Source: JBCDCE01 sp039182515
GTDB lineage: Bacteria; Pseudomonadota; Alphaproteobacteria; Rhodobacterales; Rhodobacteraceae
Assembly: GCA_039182515.1 (NCBI GenBank)
Contig: JBCDCE010000048.1
Location: 1 to 30,535, forward strand
Length of the DNA: 30,535 bases
Reading direction: 5' to 3'
The notes beneath the pieces were generated by a model. It ran no database searches. It saw only the letters and a program-made list of their open reading frames with translations, and was not told where the DNA came from. Shown here in pieces: positions 15,460-24,307 of this stretch (position 1 is the stretch's first letter; the number at the start of each line of letters is the position of its first letter). A program made the position numbers and the translations under genes.

Positions 15460-15486
15460 CGTTGCCTGAAACCCTTGGTTTCAACG
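15460..15486. terminator. Stem-loop between convergent genes
   Basis: GAAACC (15468-15473) pairs with GGTTTC (15477-15482) around a 3-base loop, and CGTT (15460-15463) with AACG (15483-15486) extends it. It sits between the 3' ends of the acetyltransferase and ptsP. No T run follows on either strand, so termination is only a guess. Confidence 0.35.
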
Positions 15487-15528
15487 CATTAGGTGACGTA
15501 CTGCGCCTCAAGCTTTTCGCTTTGTGCT

Positions 15529-17769
15529 TTAGACGGTTTGGAGATACGCCTCCACATCCGCGCGGACCGATTGCTTGCCGTCGCGCTCGGCTTGGCGGAT
15601 GATGCCGTGGATTTTATCGAGGTCCACGCGCCGGATGAGGCTTTTTACGGGGCCAATCGAAGCCGGTCGCATGGAGAGCGTTTGCAGGCCAATGGCGGCC
15701 ATGCAAACCGCCTCAACGGGGCGCCCGGCATCTTCGCCGCAAAAGGAGACCGGCGTATTGCTGGCCAGGCCGCGCGCGACGATGTGCTCCAAAAAGGTCA
15801 AAAAGCTCACGTTGAGGGTGTCATAGCGCCGCCGCACACGCTCGTTTTCGCGGTCTGCGGCAAAGAAGAATTGTTTGAGATCATTGCCGCCAATCGACAA
15901 GAAATCCACGGTCTCGAAAAAAGCAGGGGAGGCAAAGGCCAAGCTTGGGGTTTCCAGCATTGCACCCACTTCGATACTGGCTGGCAAGAGATGGCCCAGT
16001 TTTTCCTCGCGCGCGATGGCTTTGTCCATTTCGGCGCGTGCGGAGCGAAATTCCTCATATTGCGCAATAAATGGGAACATGACGCTAAGCGGACGCCCAT
16101 TCGCGCCGCGCAAAAGCGCTTGCAGCTGCATCCTGAGCACGCCGGGTTTGTCGAGGCCAACACGGATGGCACGCCAGCCCAAAGCGGGGTTTGGCTCGTC
16201 AGCCGCTTTCATGAACGGCAGGACCTTATCAGAGCCAATGTCGAGCGTGCGAAAGGCCACACGGCGATCCATCGCGCTATCAAGCACGCGGCCATAAAGG
16301 GCGGCGAGCTCTGAGCGCTTGGGCACGCCATTGCGCACAAGGAACTGCAGTTCTGTGCGAAAAAGGCCAACGCCTTCTGCGCCAGAGCTTTTTAGTGATG
16401 GCAGGTCCGCCATAAGCCCTGCGTTCATGTGAAGGCTCACGGTTTTGCCGCAGAGCGATGTGGCTGGCAGATCCCGGATCGAGGCATAGCGATCTTGTGC
16501 TTTGGCCAGCATCGCAATCTTATCGGTAAAGGCAGCGGCGACGCTGTCTTCAGGGCGCAGGTGCACAATGCCTTGCTCGCCGTCCACCAAAATGGGATCG
16601 CCATTGAGCGCTTCATTGGTGATGTTTTTGGCCTGAATCACCATGGGGATCGCCAGGGCGCGGGCAACGATGCCAGCATGTGAGCCCACGGAGCCTTCCT
16701 CGAGCACAATGGCTTTGAGGCTGCGGCCATAATCCAAGAGCTCGCCAGGCCCCACATTGCGGGCCACGAGGACAGCGTCTTTGGGAAGCTCCGCACCTGT
16801 GTCGCGGCCTTGGCCGGTGAGCAGGCGCAAGAGCCTGTTGGACAGATCATCGAGATCATGCAAACGCTCGCGCAGGTACGCATCGCCCACTTGGCTCATG
16901 CGCGCACGCGCGGCAGACTGCTCTTTTTCGACAGCCGCTTCCGCGGAAAGACCGGCTTCGATGTCGGCGATCATCCGGTTGAGCCAGCCTTTGGAATTGG
17001 CAAACATCCGGTAGGCTTCGAGCACTTGGACCTGATCATCGTCGCCCAATTGCGCTTGGGTGAGCATATCATCCACGCGTACGCGCAGCGCGTCCACAGC
17101 CTCGGTCAGGCGGGCCTTTTCGCTGTCGATATCGTCTGCCACAGGGTTCGTGACCACAACGCGCGGCTCGTGCAAAAACACATGACCCTGAGCGGAGCCC
17201 TCTTGGCCCACAGTGCCGCGAAACATGACCGATTGCTGGTGTGTGGACGCCATCGCCGCATCATCGCCTACAAAGGCACCAAGCTCTGTCATCTCAGCCA
17301 GAACCATGGCCACAACTTCCAAAGCGTAGACCGCATCCGTTGAATAGGCCCGGCTCTCTTTGGATTGCACCACAAGCACACCCATTGCTTTGCCAAGCCG
17401 TTGGATCGGCACGCCGAGAAAGGCGGAATACACCTCTTCGCCGGTTTCCGGCATGTAGCGGAAGCCTTTGGTTTGGGGGGCGTTTTCTGTGTTCACGACG
17501 CGGGTCGTTTTGGCCACGCGGCCCACCAGGCCTTCACCTAGCCGCATCCGGGTTTGGTGCACAGCGTCTGCCTTGAGGCCTTCGGTGGCGCAAAGCTCTA
17601 GGGTTTCCGCATCGCGAAAGAGATAGACCGAGCACACATCCGTGCCCATGGATCTGGCAATCAGCTGAACGATCTCATCCAAGCGCGCTTGGCCCGCCGT
17701 ATCGGCGGCCATTGTATCGCGCAAGCGGCGCAAAAGCGTTCTACTGTTGAATTCAACTGGGTCGGCCAA
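15529..17769 (-). CDS. ptsP: Phosphoenolpyruvate-protein phosphotransferase PtsP (EI-Ntr)
   Basis: First enzyme of the nitrogen-related phosphotransferase system; autophosphorylates with PEP and passes phosphate to NPr and EIIA-Ntr, a regulatory chain in the cytoplasm. The 746 residues contain a GAF domain (about 20-165), the PEP-utiliser N-terminal domain (about 180-300), the phospho-histidine in GSVGSHAGIVARAL (His364), and the PEP-binding TIM barrel with SFCGEDAGRPVEAVC near the end. All key parts are present. The TTG start at 17769 has GGGGA about 8 bases upstream and gives the expected GAF N-terminus. It follows lysC by 52 bases on the same strand. Confidence 0.95.
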   Translation of the reverse strand: MADPVEFNSRTLLRRLRDTMAADTAGQARLDEIVQLIARSMGTDVCSVYLFRDAETLELCATEGLKADAVHQTRMRLGEGLVGRVAKTTRVVNTENAPQTKGFRYMPETGEEVYSAFLGVPIQRLGKAMGVLVVQSKESRAYSTDAVYALEVVAMVLAEMTELGAFVGDDAAMASTHQQSVMFRGTVGQEGSAQGHVFLHEPRVVVTNPVADDIDSEKARLTEAVDALRVRVDDMLTQAQLGDDDQVQVLEAYRMFANSKGWLNRMIADIEAGLSAEAAVEKEQSAARARMSQVGDAYLRERLHDLDDLSNRLLRLLTGQGRDTGAELPKDAVLVARNVGPGELLDYGRSLKAIVLEEGSVGSHAGIVARALAIPMVIQAKNITNEALNGDPILVDGEQGIVHLRPEDSVAAAFTDKIAMLAKAQDRYASIRDLPATSLCGKTVSLHMNAGLMADLPSLKSSGAEGVGLFRTELQFLVRNGVPKRSELAALYGRVLDSAMDRRVAFRTLDIGSDKVLPFMKAADEPNPALGWRAIRVGLDKPGVLRMQLQALLRGANGRPLSVMFPFIAQYEEFRSARAEMDKAIAREEKLGHLLPASIEVGAMLETPSLAFASPAFFETVDFLSIGGNDLKQFFFAADRENERVRRRYDTLNVSFLTFLEHIVARGLASNTPVSFCGEDAGRPVEAVCMAAIGLQTLSMRPASIGPVKSLIRRVDLDKIHGIIRQAERDGKQSVRADVEAYLQTV

Positions 17770-17821
17770 GGTTCGTCTTCCCCAGAGGTGCGGCGGGCCC
17801 GCTCGTCTCTGTCTTTATCTG

Positions 17822-19081
17822 TTAGCGCTCTAATTCGAAAGCATCATGAAGGGCTTGTACAGCAAGCTCCATATACTTTCGGTCGATAAGGACAGATATT
17901 TTAATCTCAGAGGTTGTGATGACTTTGATGTTGATCCCCTCATCAGAGAGCGCATCAAACATTTTGGCCGCAACACCGGCGTGGCTGCGCATGCCAATCC
18001 CAACAACGGAGACCTTGGCCACATCCTCATCCGCCACAAGTTCCGCATAGTTGAAAAGCCCTTCGGCTTTGGCCGCGTCCATAGCTTGGGTGGCGCGCAA
18101 CACCTGATCGGTGGGGCAGGAGAAGGTCATATCTGTGCGGCCTTCTTCTGAGATGTTTTGCACGATCATATCAACATTGATCCCGGCCTTGGCCAGAGGG
18201 CCAAAGATCGATGCGGCGATGCCGGGGCGGTCGGCCACGGAGATCAGGGTCATCTTGGCTTCATCGCGGCTATAGGCCACGCCAGACACAACATTGCTTT
18301 CCATAATCTCATCCTCAGAACAAACGAGCGTGCCAGATGTGGCATCGGTGGGTTCAAAACTTGAGAGCACCCGCAGGCGCACATTGTAGCGCATCGCAAG
18401 CTCAACCGAGCGGGTTTGCAGCACTTTGGCGCCAAGGCTCGCAAGCTCGAGCATCTCTTCAAAAGCGATCTTTTCGAGCCGCTTGGCTTTGCTCTCAATG
18501 CGCGGATCGGTGGTGTAGACCCCGTCCACATCTGTGTAGATGTCGCAGCGCTCTGCGCCAAAGGCGGCTGCGAAAGCCACAGCCGTGGTATCAGAGCCAC
18601 CGCGGCCGAGGGTGGTGATGCGCCCCTCCGGGCTCACGCCTTGAAAGCCGGCCACAACAGCCACGTTCATGCCTTCGGCAAACTTCGCGTTGATATTCTC
18701 AGATGGGATCTCGTCGATCCGGGCGGATGAATGCGCATTGGTGGTTTTGACGGGCACTTGCCAACCTTGCCAAGAGCGCGCGGGCACGTCCATTTCTTGC
18801 AAGCGCAGGGCCATGAGCCCGGCTGTGACGTTTTCACCTGATGAGACAACGGCATCATATTCGCGGGCATCGTAAAGCGTTGAGGTCTCAGAGACCCAGC
18901 CCACAAGCTCGTTGGTTTTGCCCGACATCGCCGAGACAATCACAATCACATTATAGCCAAGCTCTACCTCGGCTTTGACTTTTTGGGCCGCATTGGCGAT
19001 GCGATCGAGGTCGGCCACGGAGGTACCGCCGAATTTCATCACCAAAACGGGTCTGGGGGAGGGGGCCTGGGGCGCACTCAT
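17822..19081 (-). CDS. lysC: Aspartate kinase
   Basis: Phosphorylates aspartate, the first step to lysine, threonine and methionine. The 419-residue protein has the kinase motif VMKFGGTSVADLDRI (Lys16) and two C-terminal ACT domains (from about residue 265), including SVVGIGMRSHAGVAAKMFDAL, which normally bind lysine or threonine for feedback control. Length fits a monofunctional aspartokinase. AAGG lies 7 bases before the ATG. With thrC elsewhere in the window the threonine route is partly represented, but the two genes are not in one operon. Confidence 0.96.
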   Translation of the reverse strand: MSAPQAPSPRPVLVMKFGGTSVADLDRIANAAQKVKAEVELGYNVIVIVSAMSGKTNELVGWVSETSTLYDAREYDAVVSSGENVTAGLMALRLQEMDVPARSWQGWQVPVKTTNAHSSARIDEIPSENINAKFAEGMNVAVVAGFQGVSPEGRITTLGRGGSDTTAVAFAAAFGAERCDIYTDVDGVYTTDPRIESKAKRLEKIAFEEMLELASLGAKVLQTRSVELAMRYNVRLRVLSSFEPTDATSGTLVCSEDEIMESNVVSGVAYSRDEAKMTLISVADRPGIAASIFGPLAKAGINVDMIVQNISEEGRTDMTFSCPTDQVLRATQAMDAAKAEGLFNYAELVADEDVAKVSVVGIGMRSHAGVAAKMFDALSDEGINIKVITTSEIKISVLIDRKYMELAVQALHDAFELER

Positions 19082-19150
19082 AATCTTGCCTTACGCTGAA
19101 GTCCGGGGCGTCTTATTGCAAGGTTTGGCGCGCTGCAAGCGTGCTGTGCT

Positions 19151-19795
19151 TTAGTAAAGCATCTGGGTGCCGTCGTAGCCTTCAAAGACACCCGTGGTGG
19201 CCAGGCTCAGGGCATCGAACCGCTCTACAAGCCCCTTCACGGAGGTATTCGTGTCGATGTCGGCCTCAGCCCCGCCCATATCCGTCTGCACCCAACCGGG
19301 GTGATAAATCCCAACAGCGATGTTATCGGCTTTGAGATCTTGCGCCATGTTGCGACCAAGATTGAGCACAGCAGCCTTTGAGGAGCGATAGATGTAGCTG
19401 CCACCAGGTGCGCGCGAGCTTGAGGCCATGATCGACGAAATGATCGCGATTTTAGGGGTTTGCGCCACTTTAAGATTTGGCAGCAAAGACTGAACAGTCA
19501 AAAACACGCCGGTGACATTTGTGGCAAAGGTTTTGGCCCATAGATCGGCGTCATAGCCTGTGCTGAGGCCGTGCCCTTTGTCGAAATAAACGCCTGCGTT
19601 GCAGATCAATAGCTCCACGGGTGTGTCGCCAAGGGTCTCTTTGAAGGCGTTAAGGCTCGAAGCGTCGGTCACATCCAGCGCTGCGAAAGGGGTGTCGCCG
19701 CGCCGCGATGTGCCAATGACTGGCCCGCGTGCTGCATAAATATCGTAAAGCCCAGCACCAATGCCTCGGTTTGCACCTGTGATGACAACACTCAT
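19151..19795 (-). CDS. Short-chain dehydrogenase/reductase (SDR)
   Basis: A 214-residue SDR with the nucleotide-binding GANRGIGAGL (residues 7-16), the NAG segment LLICNAGVYF, and the catalytic Ser/Tyr/Lys set in ISSIMASS and YRSSKAAVLNLGR. It resembles the short CsgA-like group of SDR proteins; the substrate is unknown. A ribosome binding site (AAAGG) precedes the ATG by about 8 bases, and the start overlaps the end of the DUF1178 gene by one base, so the two are coupled. Confidence 0.9.
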   Translation of the reverse strand: MSVVITGANRGIGAGLYDIYAARGPVIGTSRRGDTPFAALDVTDASSLNAFKETLGDTPVELLICNAGVYFDKGHGLSTGYDADLWAKTFATNVTGVFLTVQSLLPNLKVAQTPKIAIISSIMASSSRAPGGSYIYRSSKAAVLNLGRNMAQDLKADNIAVGIYHPGWVQTDMGGAEADIDTNTSVKGLVERFDALSLATTGVFEGYDGTQMLY

Positions 19796-20238
19796 TAATT
19801 CGCCTTTCGATTGGGCTTAAAGGGCAAGGGTAAGATCGGCACGCCGTCTTCGATCAATGACTTGGCTTCCGCGCCATTGGCTTCGCCGTAGATGGGCCGT
19901 TCTTGAATCGTGCCTTCGTGCATATCGCGCGCTTGGGTGGCAAAATCCTTGCCCACGTAGTCGGAGGTTTCTTCGATCTTACGACGCATCTCCGAGATGG
20001 CCTTTTCTTCGGCCGAAAGCGGCTCAGATAGATTTGGCGCTTGGTTGGTTTTTTCAGGGATTGCGACCGCATCCGAAGTGGCGATTTTGGGCGCCATGAG
20101 CGCTTTTTCTACGTTCGAGGATCCACAAATCGCGCAAGTGAGATGCCCCGCGGCTTTCAGCGCGTCATAGCCAGCGGCATCCGAAAACCAGCTTTCGAAT
20201 TTATGGCCTTCTGAGCAGGTCAGCGCATAGCGGATCAT
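19795..20238 (-). CDS. DUF1178 family zinc-ribbon-like protein
   Basis: A 147-residue protein of unknown function found widely in alphaproteobacteria. The N-terminus MIRYALTCSEGHKFESWF with Cys8 and the later CAICGSS pair (about Cys35 and Cys38) looks like a small zinc-binding module; the middle is charged and predicted helical. AGGA lies 5 bases before the ATG. It sits between the Nudix gene and the SDR on the same strand, consistent with a shared transcript. Confidence 0.88.
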   Translation of the reverse strand: MIRYALTCSEGHKFESWFSDAAGYDALKAAGHLTCAICGSSNVEKALMAPKIATSDAVAIPEKTNQAPNLSEPLSAEEKAISEMRRKIEETSDYVGKDFATQARDMHEGTIQERPIYGEANGAEAKSLIEDGVPILPLPFKPNRKAN

Positions 20239-20336
20239 GGGGGTCCTAAGCTTGGGTTTGGCACGGTACTGATGCTGAGATATGGGCGCTTAAGGCGCCA
20301 GAGGCAAGAGCGTGGCACGACGTGTCGCGGCGCGTA

Positions 20337-20792
20337 TTACCTCAAAATCTTCGGATCGAAGTTGGTCAATATGGCGGCCAGTTCAGGTTCCGCCACGCGG
20401 CGCGCAGCTTTTTTGAGCGAAAACCACTTGCGCTTGCGCTCGTTCTTTTCGGGATAGTCCACCATGAGGCGCTTCACCTTGATCGGATAGACCATGGCTG
20501 CACAGGGCAGATCGTCACCTTTGTCGAACTCTTTTGTGTAAGAGAACACGCCCAAGCATAGGTCATACACCTTGCCCTTCACGCCCGCTTCTTGATAAGC
20601 CTCGATGGCGGCGCATTCAGCGGGAGACTTGCCCGGCATCGGCCAGCCTTTCGGAACAATCCAGCGGCGCGACCGGCGCGAGGTGATCAAAAGGACCTGT
20701 GGTTTGTCTTGCACAACACGAAACGGCAACGCAGAAAACTGCGTGCGCAGGTCGTGCTTATGAAAGCGGCCAACCTGAAGGGGTATGGGCAT
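20337..20792 (-). CDS. Nudix hydrolase
   Basis: A Nudix-fold protein of 151 residues if started at 20792 (MPIPLQVGRFHKHDLRTQF), the opening expected for this alphaproteobacterial subgroup. The Nudix box is present in modified form: GWPMPGKSPAECAAIEAYQEAGVKG, with the acidic Glu residues of the second half reduced (EAYQEAG in place of the usual REXXEE), which may alter metal binding; it is shown here in parts GWPMPGKSPAEC and EAYQEAGVKG. A GTG at 20933 would add 47 residues and has no well-placed binding site. Members of this subgroup are thought to act on diphosphoinositol-like or nucleotide diphosphates; the substrate is unknown. Confidence 0.82.
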   Translation of the reverse strand: MPIPLQVGRFHKHDLRTQFSALPFRVVQDKPQVLLITSRRSRRWIVPKGWPMPGKSPAECAAIEAYQEAGVKGKVYDLCLGVFSYTKEFDKGDDLPCAAMVYPIKVKRLMVDYPEKNERKRKWFSLKKAARRVAEPELAAILTNFDPKILR

Positions 20793-20830
20793 ATTTTTTG
20801 ACACAGATTTTGTTTTTCGCTGCTCAAGAG

Positions 20831-20839
20831 TTATCCACA
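20831..20839 (+). promoter_or_regulatory. Perfect DnaA-box sequence upstream of the Nudix gene
   Basis: TTATCCACA matches the consensus DnaA box exactly. It lies about 40 bases before the preferred Nudix start, in the region separating it from the divergent deacetylase gene. A 13-base identity links it to the box at 13420-13428. Function is not shown. Confidence 0.4.
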
Positions 20840-20973
20840 GTCTATCTATAAACCGTTCAACAATCCATGGCTGAGACGTCACAATCGCGTATTTTGGGCC
20901 TTGATCCGCCTGTATTTGGGGGTTTTCTGTCACTTATGCTGCATTTTACCCCCCTTGCGGGCCAAATTGGTCT

Positions 20974-22101
20974 TTGGACGTGACGCGAGATCCCGCGAAA
21001 CCGATCTTCATTGGATCTGAGATTTATCGTGGCTCCTCTTATGGGGCCTGGCATCCCTTGCGTGTGCCTCGGGTCTCAACGGTGATGGATTTGGTGCGGG
21101 CGCAAGGCTGGTTGGATCCAGAGCAGTATAGATCTTCGCCACGCGCCAAGCCTGAGATGCTGAGCGCTTGGCATGACCCCGCGTACTTAAGCGCGCTGCA
21201 AGAGGCGGAAGCCAGTCAAAGCGTGGATGAGGCCACACGCCGCCGCTACGGCTTGGGCACACCGTCCAATCCCGTCTATGCTGAGATGTTTCGCCGGCCC
21301 GCAACCGCAGCCGGTGGCTCTATCTTGGCAGGCGAGCTCTTGGCGCAAGGCGGCACGGTCTATTCCCCGGGCGGCGGCACACATCACGGTATGCCGGATC
21401 ACGCCAATGGGTTTTGCTATCTCAACGATCCAGTGCTCGCGATCCTATCGCTGCGCCACCACGGCGCGGACCGCGTGCTTTATATAGATGTCGATGCCCA
21501 TCACCCGGACGGCGTAGAGCACGCTTTTGCCGATGATCCGAGTGTTGTGCTGGCCTCCGTGCATGAAGAAAACCGATGGCCGCGCACGGGCGCTTTAGCC
21601 GATGCAGGCGCTGGCCAAGTTTTCAATCTGCCCGTGCCGTCCGGCCTCAACGATTCCGAGTTTGCCCATATCCGCGATCAGCTTTTGCTGCCGCTGATCC
21701 AGGCGTCAAAGCCAGATGCCATCGTTCTGCAATGTGGGGCGGATGCGCTGCTGGAAGATCCGCAAGCGCGTCTTGCGCTCTCCAATGGCGCGCATTGGGA
21801 CTTGGTTAGGTCTTTCAAAGGGCTCGCGCCGCGCTTTCTCGTTCTGGGCGGTGGTGGTTATAATCCCTGGTCTGTTGGGCGCTGTTGGAGCGGTGTCTGG
21901 GCGGTGCTCAACGGCTTTGATCCTACGGCCCAGCTCACCGAGCCTGCGCAAGCGGTGCTGCGCGATCTCACTTGGGAAGGCCCAAACGCGGTTAAGTCCG
22001 TGCCCGCTCATTGGACAACCCAACTCTATGACACCCCGCGCCCGGGACCTATCCGCGAAGAGATCAAAGCTCGCGTCGCTCAATTGCGCGCGCGTCTTTA
22101 A
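20974..22101 (+). CDS. Histone deacetylase / AcuC-family hydrolase
   Basis: A 375-residue zinc-dependent deacetylase-fold protein. Conserved segments are in order: PGGGTHHGMPDHANGFCYLN (active-site His pair and the following Asn region), VLYIDVDAHHPDGVEHAF (zinc ligands Asp and His), and the C-terminal LGGGGYNPWSVGRCW. Bacterial members act on acetylated proteins, polyamines or other acylamides; the substrate here is not known. The start is either TTG 20974 or GTG 20980; neither has a strong binding site. The stop overlaps the stop of the convergent gene. Confidence 0.9.
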   Translation: MDVTRDPAKPIFIGSEIYRGSSYGAWHPLRVPRVSTVMDLVRAQGWLDPEQYRSSPRAKPEMLSAWHDPAYLSALQEAEASQSVDEATRRRYGLGTPSNPVYAEMFRRPATAAGGSILAGELLAQGGTVYSPGGGTHHGMPDHANGFCYLNDPVLAILSLRHHGADRVLYIDVDAHHPDGVEHAFADDPSVVLASVHEENRWPRTGALADAGAGQVFNLPVPSGLNDSEFAHIRDQLLLPLIQASKPDAIVLQCGADALLEDPQARLALSNGAHWDLVRSFKGLAPRFLVLGGGGYNPWSVGRCWSGVWAVLNGFDPTAQLTEPAQAVLRDLTWEGPNAVKSVPAHWTTQLYDTPRPGPIREEIKARVAQLRARL

Positions 22102-23327
22102 TCCCTGAGATGCTGCTCAAGCGCTGCAAGCAGATCGTCAAACCCAGCGCCGTCCCGCAAGTCTTCTGGCCAGGCTTGGGCAAAGGCCTTTTGCTGCGCA
22201 GGGTCGCGAAGGTCCAAGATCGCTTGAGCGAGCGCACTTGCATCTTGAACCTCACGCGCCGCTCGAGCGGCGTTCAATCGCGCATAAATCTCATGGTAGT
22301 TCGAGACCTTAGGTCCATGCATTAGAGCAGCCTGAAAATACCCAGGTTCATAGGGCGTATGCCCGCCCACGCCATCCCCGAGCGAGCCGCCCACAAAGAC
22401 AATTTTTGCCGACCGGTACCAAAGCGCCATTTCGCCCAAAGTATCCGCCAGCGTCACATCCGGCAGCTCCTCTTGCGATGAGCCTTTGCTATGCCGCTGA
22501 AAGCTGAGCTTGTGCTTTTTCAAAAGCGTCGCAACCTCGCCCGCACGGTTCGGATGGCGGGGCGCAAGGATCAAGTGCAAGGCGGGCCATGTTTCCCGGG
22601 CTTGGACAAAGGCTTCGAGCAGCGCCTCTTCTTCGCCCGCATGGGTGGAAGCCGCCAAAAGCGTGTTTTGCGGATCGTGCAGCGCCAAAATGCGCTCTTG
22701 TTCTGGATTAAGTGCGCTGGGCCGATAGATCGCCTTGAGCGACAGAACCCCACGCAATTTCTCAGGCGCCACGCCGAGGTTCACTAAGCGGTCGCGGCAG
22801 GCTGCGTCTTGCGGGGCAAGCCAAATAAAGCGGTTGAGGCTCGCTCGGGCCAAGCGCGGCAGCTTCTTCCAAGCTTTGGCCGAGCTTTCAGAAAGGCGCG
22901 TGCCCAGCGTAACGATTGGGACGTCGCACTGCTCAAGGACAGCCAGCTTATTAGGCCAAAGCTCGTTTTCTACCGCAATGGCCTTTGTTATTTGGTTCCC
23001 GCGCAGAAAGCGCTTCAAAGCCCAACGCAGATCCAAAGGGGCCAGGGCTGTGGTCGTTCCCGGTAAACCCCAGCTCTCCACAAGAGCGCGGGCTTCTTTG
23101 GTGTTGGTGGTGACCAGCAAGTCTTTGTCTGGGCAACGCTCTTGCAGCGCCATCAGCACAGGACGGATCGACATGGCTTCGCCGTTGCTGGCCGCATGGA
23201 TCCAGACCTTTTGAGATGAGGATTTGCGTGATTTGGGCCAGAGCGCGCGCAGGCTGCCGTTGCGCCGTAAGCTGCTCCAGGCCAAGAACGGGGCCATAAG
23301 CGAGACGAGAAACCGGTAGAGGATCAC
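22098..23327 (-). CDS. waaA: Kdo transferase-like glycosyltransferase (WaaA family)
   Basis: A 409-residue member of the 3-deoxy-D-manno-octulosonic-acid transferase family, which adds Kdo to lipid A at the inner membrane. Present are an N-terminal membrane anchor (ILYRFLVSLMAPFLAW), WIHAASNGEA (41-50), the ENELWPN segment, STHAGEEE, APRHPNR, and the C-terminal GGHTPYEP and NYHEIYARL. The GTG start at 23327 has AGGAGG 8 bases upstream. The stretch between the anchor and WIHAAS is short and lacks the ERxG motif holding the catalytic Glu in known WaaA. It may be a paralog with altered function; waaA is used as a family label. Confidence 0.82.
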   Translation of the reverse strand: MILYRFLVSLMAPFLAWSSLRRNGSLRALWPKSRKSSSQKVWIHAASNGEAMSIRPVLMALQERCPDKDLLVTTNTKEARALVESWGLPGTTTALAPLDLRWALKRFLRGNQITKAIAVENELWPNKLAVLEQCDVPIVTLGTRLSESSAKAWKKLPRLARASLNRFIWLAPQDAACRDRLVNLGVAPEKLRGVLSLKAIYRPSALNPEQERILALHDPQNTLLAASTHAGEEEALLEAFVQARETWPALHLILAPRHPNRAGEVATLLKKHKLSFQRHSKGSSQEELPDVTLADTLGEMALWYRSAKIVFVGGSLGDGVGGHTPYEPGYFQAALMHGPKVSNYHEIYARLNAARAAREVQDASALAQAILDLRDPAQQKAFAQAWPEDLRDGAGFDDLLAALEQHLRD

Positions 23328-23376
23328 GGGCGAGGCCTCCTGGCGGTAGTCTCGATGCTTGGTGCAGTTCGCATGA

Positions 23377-24060
23377 TCAAAGCCCTGCCTGCAGCCAATT
23401 GAGGGACGTAAGGATCGAATAAACGGGCAGGCCCGTGGCTTGCGCGATGGCAGGCGCATAGGGCGGCATATTGGTGCATTCGAGCACAATGGCAGCCAAG
23501 CCTGGCGTTTGGGCTTTAAGCTTGAGGGCGGCCTGCACCATCTCTTGCTCCGCTGCTGCAACGTCCAATTCAGTCTGGTTTCCCAAGACCGATTGCACAA
23601 ACGTGCCGCTCTCATCGGGTGCCGCGATGGGCGTTTCCAATGTCACGTGAGCCGCTGAGAGATGAGCAGGGGTTAGGCTTTGCGCAGAAATCGTCAAAAT
23701 CCCCACCTTTTGACCCGAGCTCAACGTGCTTGCGATCCAGGGCACTTGGCTGAGCGCAGAGGTGAGCACAGGCACTGGCAAAGCGGCGCTCAGGCGGTCT
23801 TGAAAGGGGGTCAAAAATCCACAAGAGGTGCCAATCCCACGCGCGCCCCGCGCCACAAGCTTGTGCCCGGCTGCAATGAAATCTGGAAGCAGAGCGCTTG
23901 GATCTTTGCGCACCACCAGATCTGGTGAGGCCAAGGCAATCGTTTCGTAAAGAACGGGAAAATCGAAGCTTTTAGGGTTCCCAACGTCGCCAGGAATACG
24001 CGGGAATTGCGTATCGAGCATCAAAATGCCCAGCGGCGAGGAGGTGGCGCGTTTGCTCAT
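23377..24060 (-). CDS. Aspartate/glutamate racemase family protein
   Basis: A 227-residue protein of the Asp/Glu/hydantoin racemase superfamily. Both catalytic cysteines are present: Cys80 in GTSCGFL and Cys195 in ECTNMPPY. Members racemise amino acids or hydantoins, or act as maleate isomerases; the specific substrate is not readable. It is transcribed away from the dctP-dctQ-dctM operon, with about 250 bases between, so a shared regulator and a common substrate (an amino acid or dicarboxylate) are plausible but inferred. Confidence 0.88.
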   Translation of the reverse strand: MSKRATSSPLGILMLDTQFPRIPGDVGNPKSFDFPVLYETIALASPDLVVRKDPSALLPDFIAAGHKLVARGARGIGTSCGFLTPFQDRLSAALPVPVLTSALSQVPWIASTLSSGQKVGILTISAQSLTPAHLSAAHVTLETPIAAPDESGTFVQSVLGNQTELDVAAAEQEMVQAALKLKAQTPGLAAIVLECTNMPPYAPAIAQATGLPVYSILTSLNWLQAGL

Positions 24061-24090
24061 AAGGGATCTGCTTTGCGGAACCTCTTGGTC

Positions 24091-24116
24091 CCAGGGTTCA
24101 GTGCCAGGGTTCAGTG
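24091..24116. repeat. Tandem 13-bp duplication in racemase/TRAP divergent region
   Basis: CCAGGGTTCAGTG occurs twice in direct succession, with no spacer or mismatch. The unit lies 31-56 bases upstream of the racemase start. The rest of 24061-24307 holds a CCTCTT/AAGAGG stem (about 24145) and weak promoter-like TTGACC (about 24183), but I cannot assign a promoter confidently. Confidence 0.65.
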
Positions 24117-24307
24117 TTTGTGCAACGCAAGCGCCTCTTTGCGCAAGAGGGCGGCTTCTTTAATGCGCCACGCGAAGAAAGCTTGACCCGTCAGCAAAAC
24201 CTGCGAACGCGAAGGAGCAAATTAAGGGGTGCTTGCAGATCAGGGTTGCATTTCCAACCACTTGGTCTCGCCAAAACACACCCAAAAAACCTGGGAGATA
24301 TGAACCT

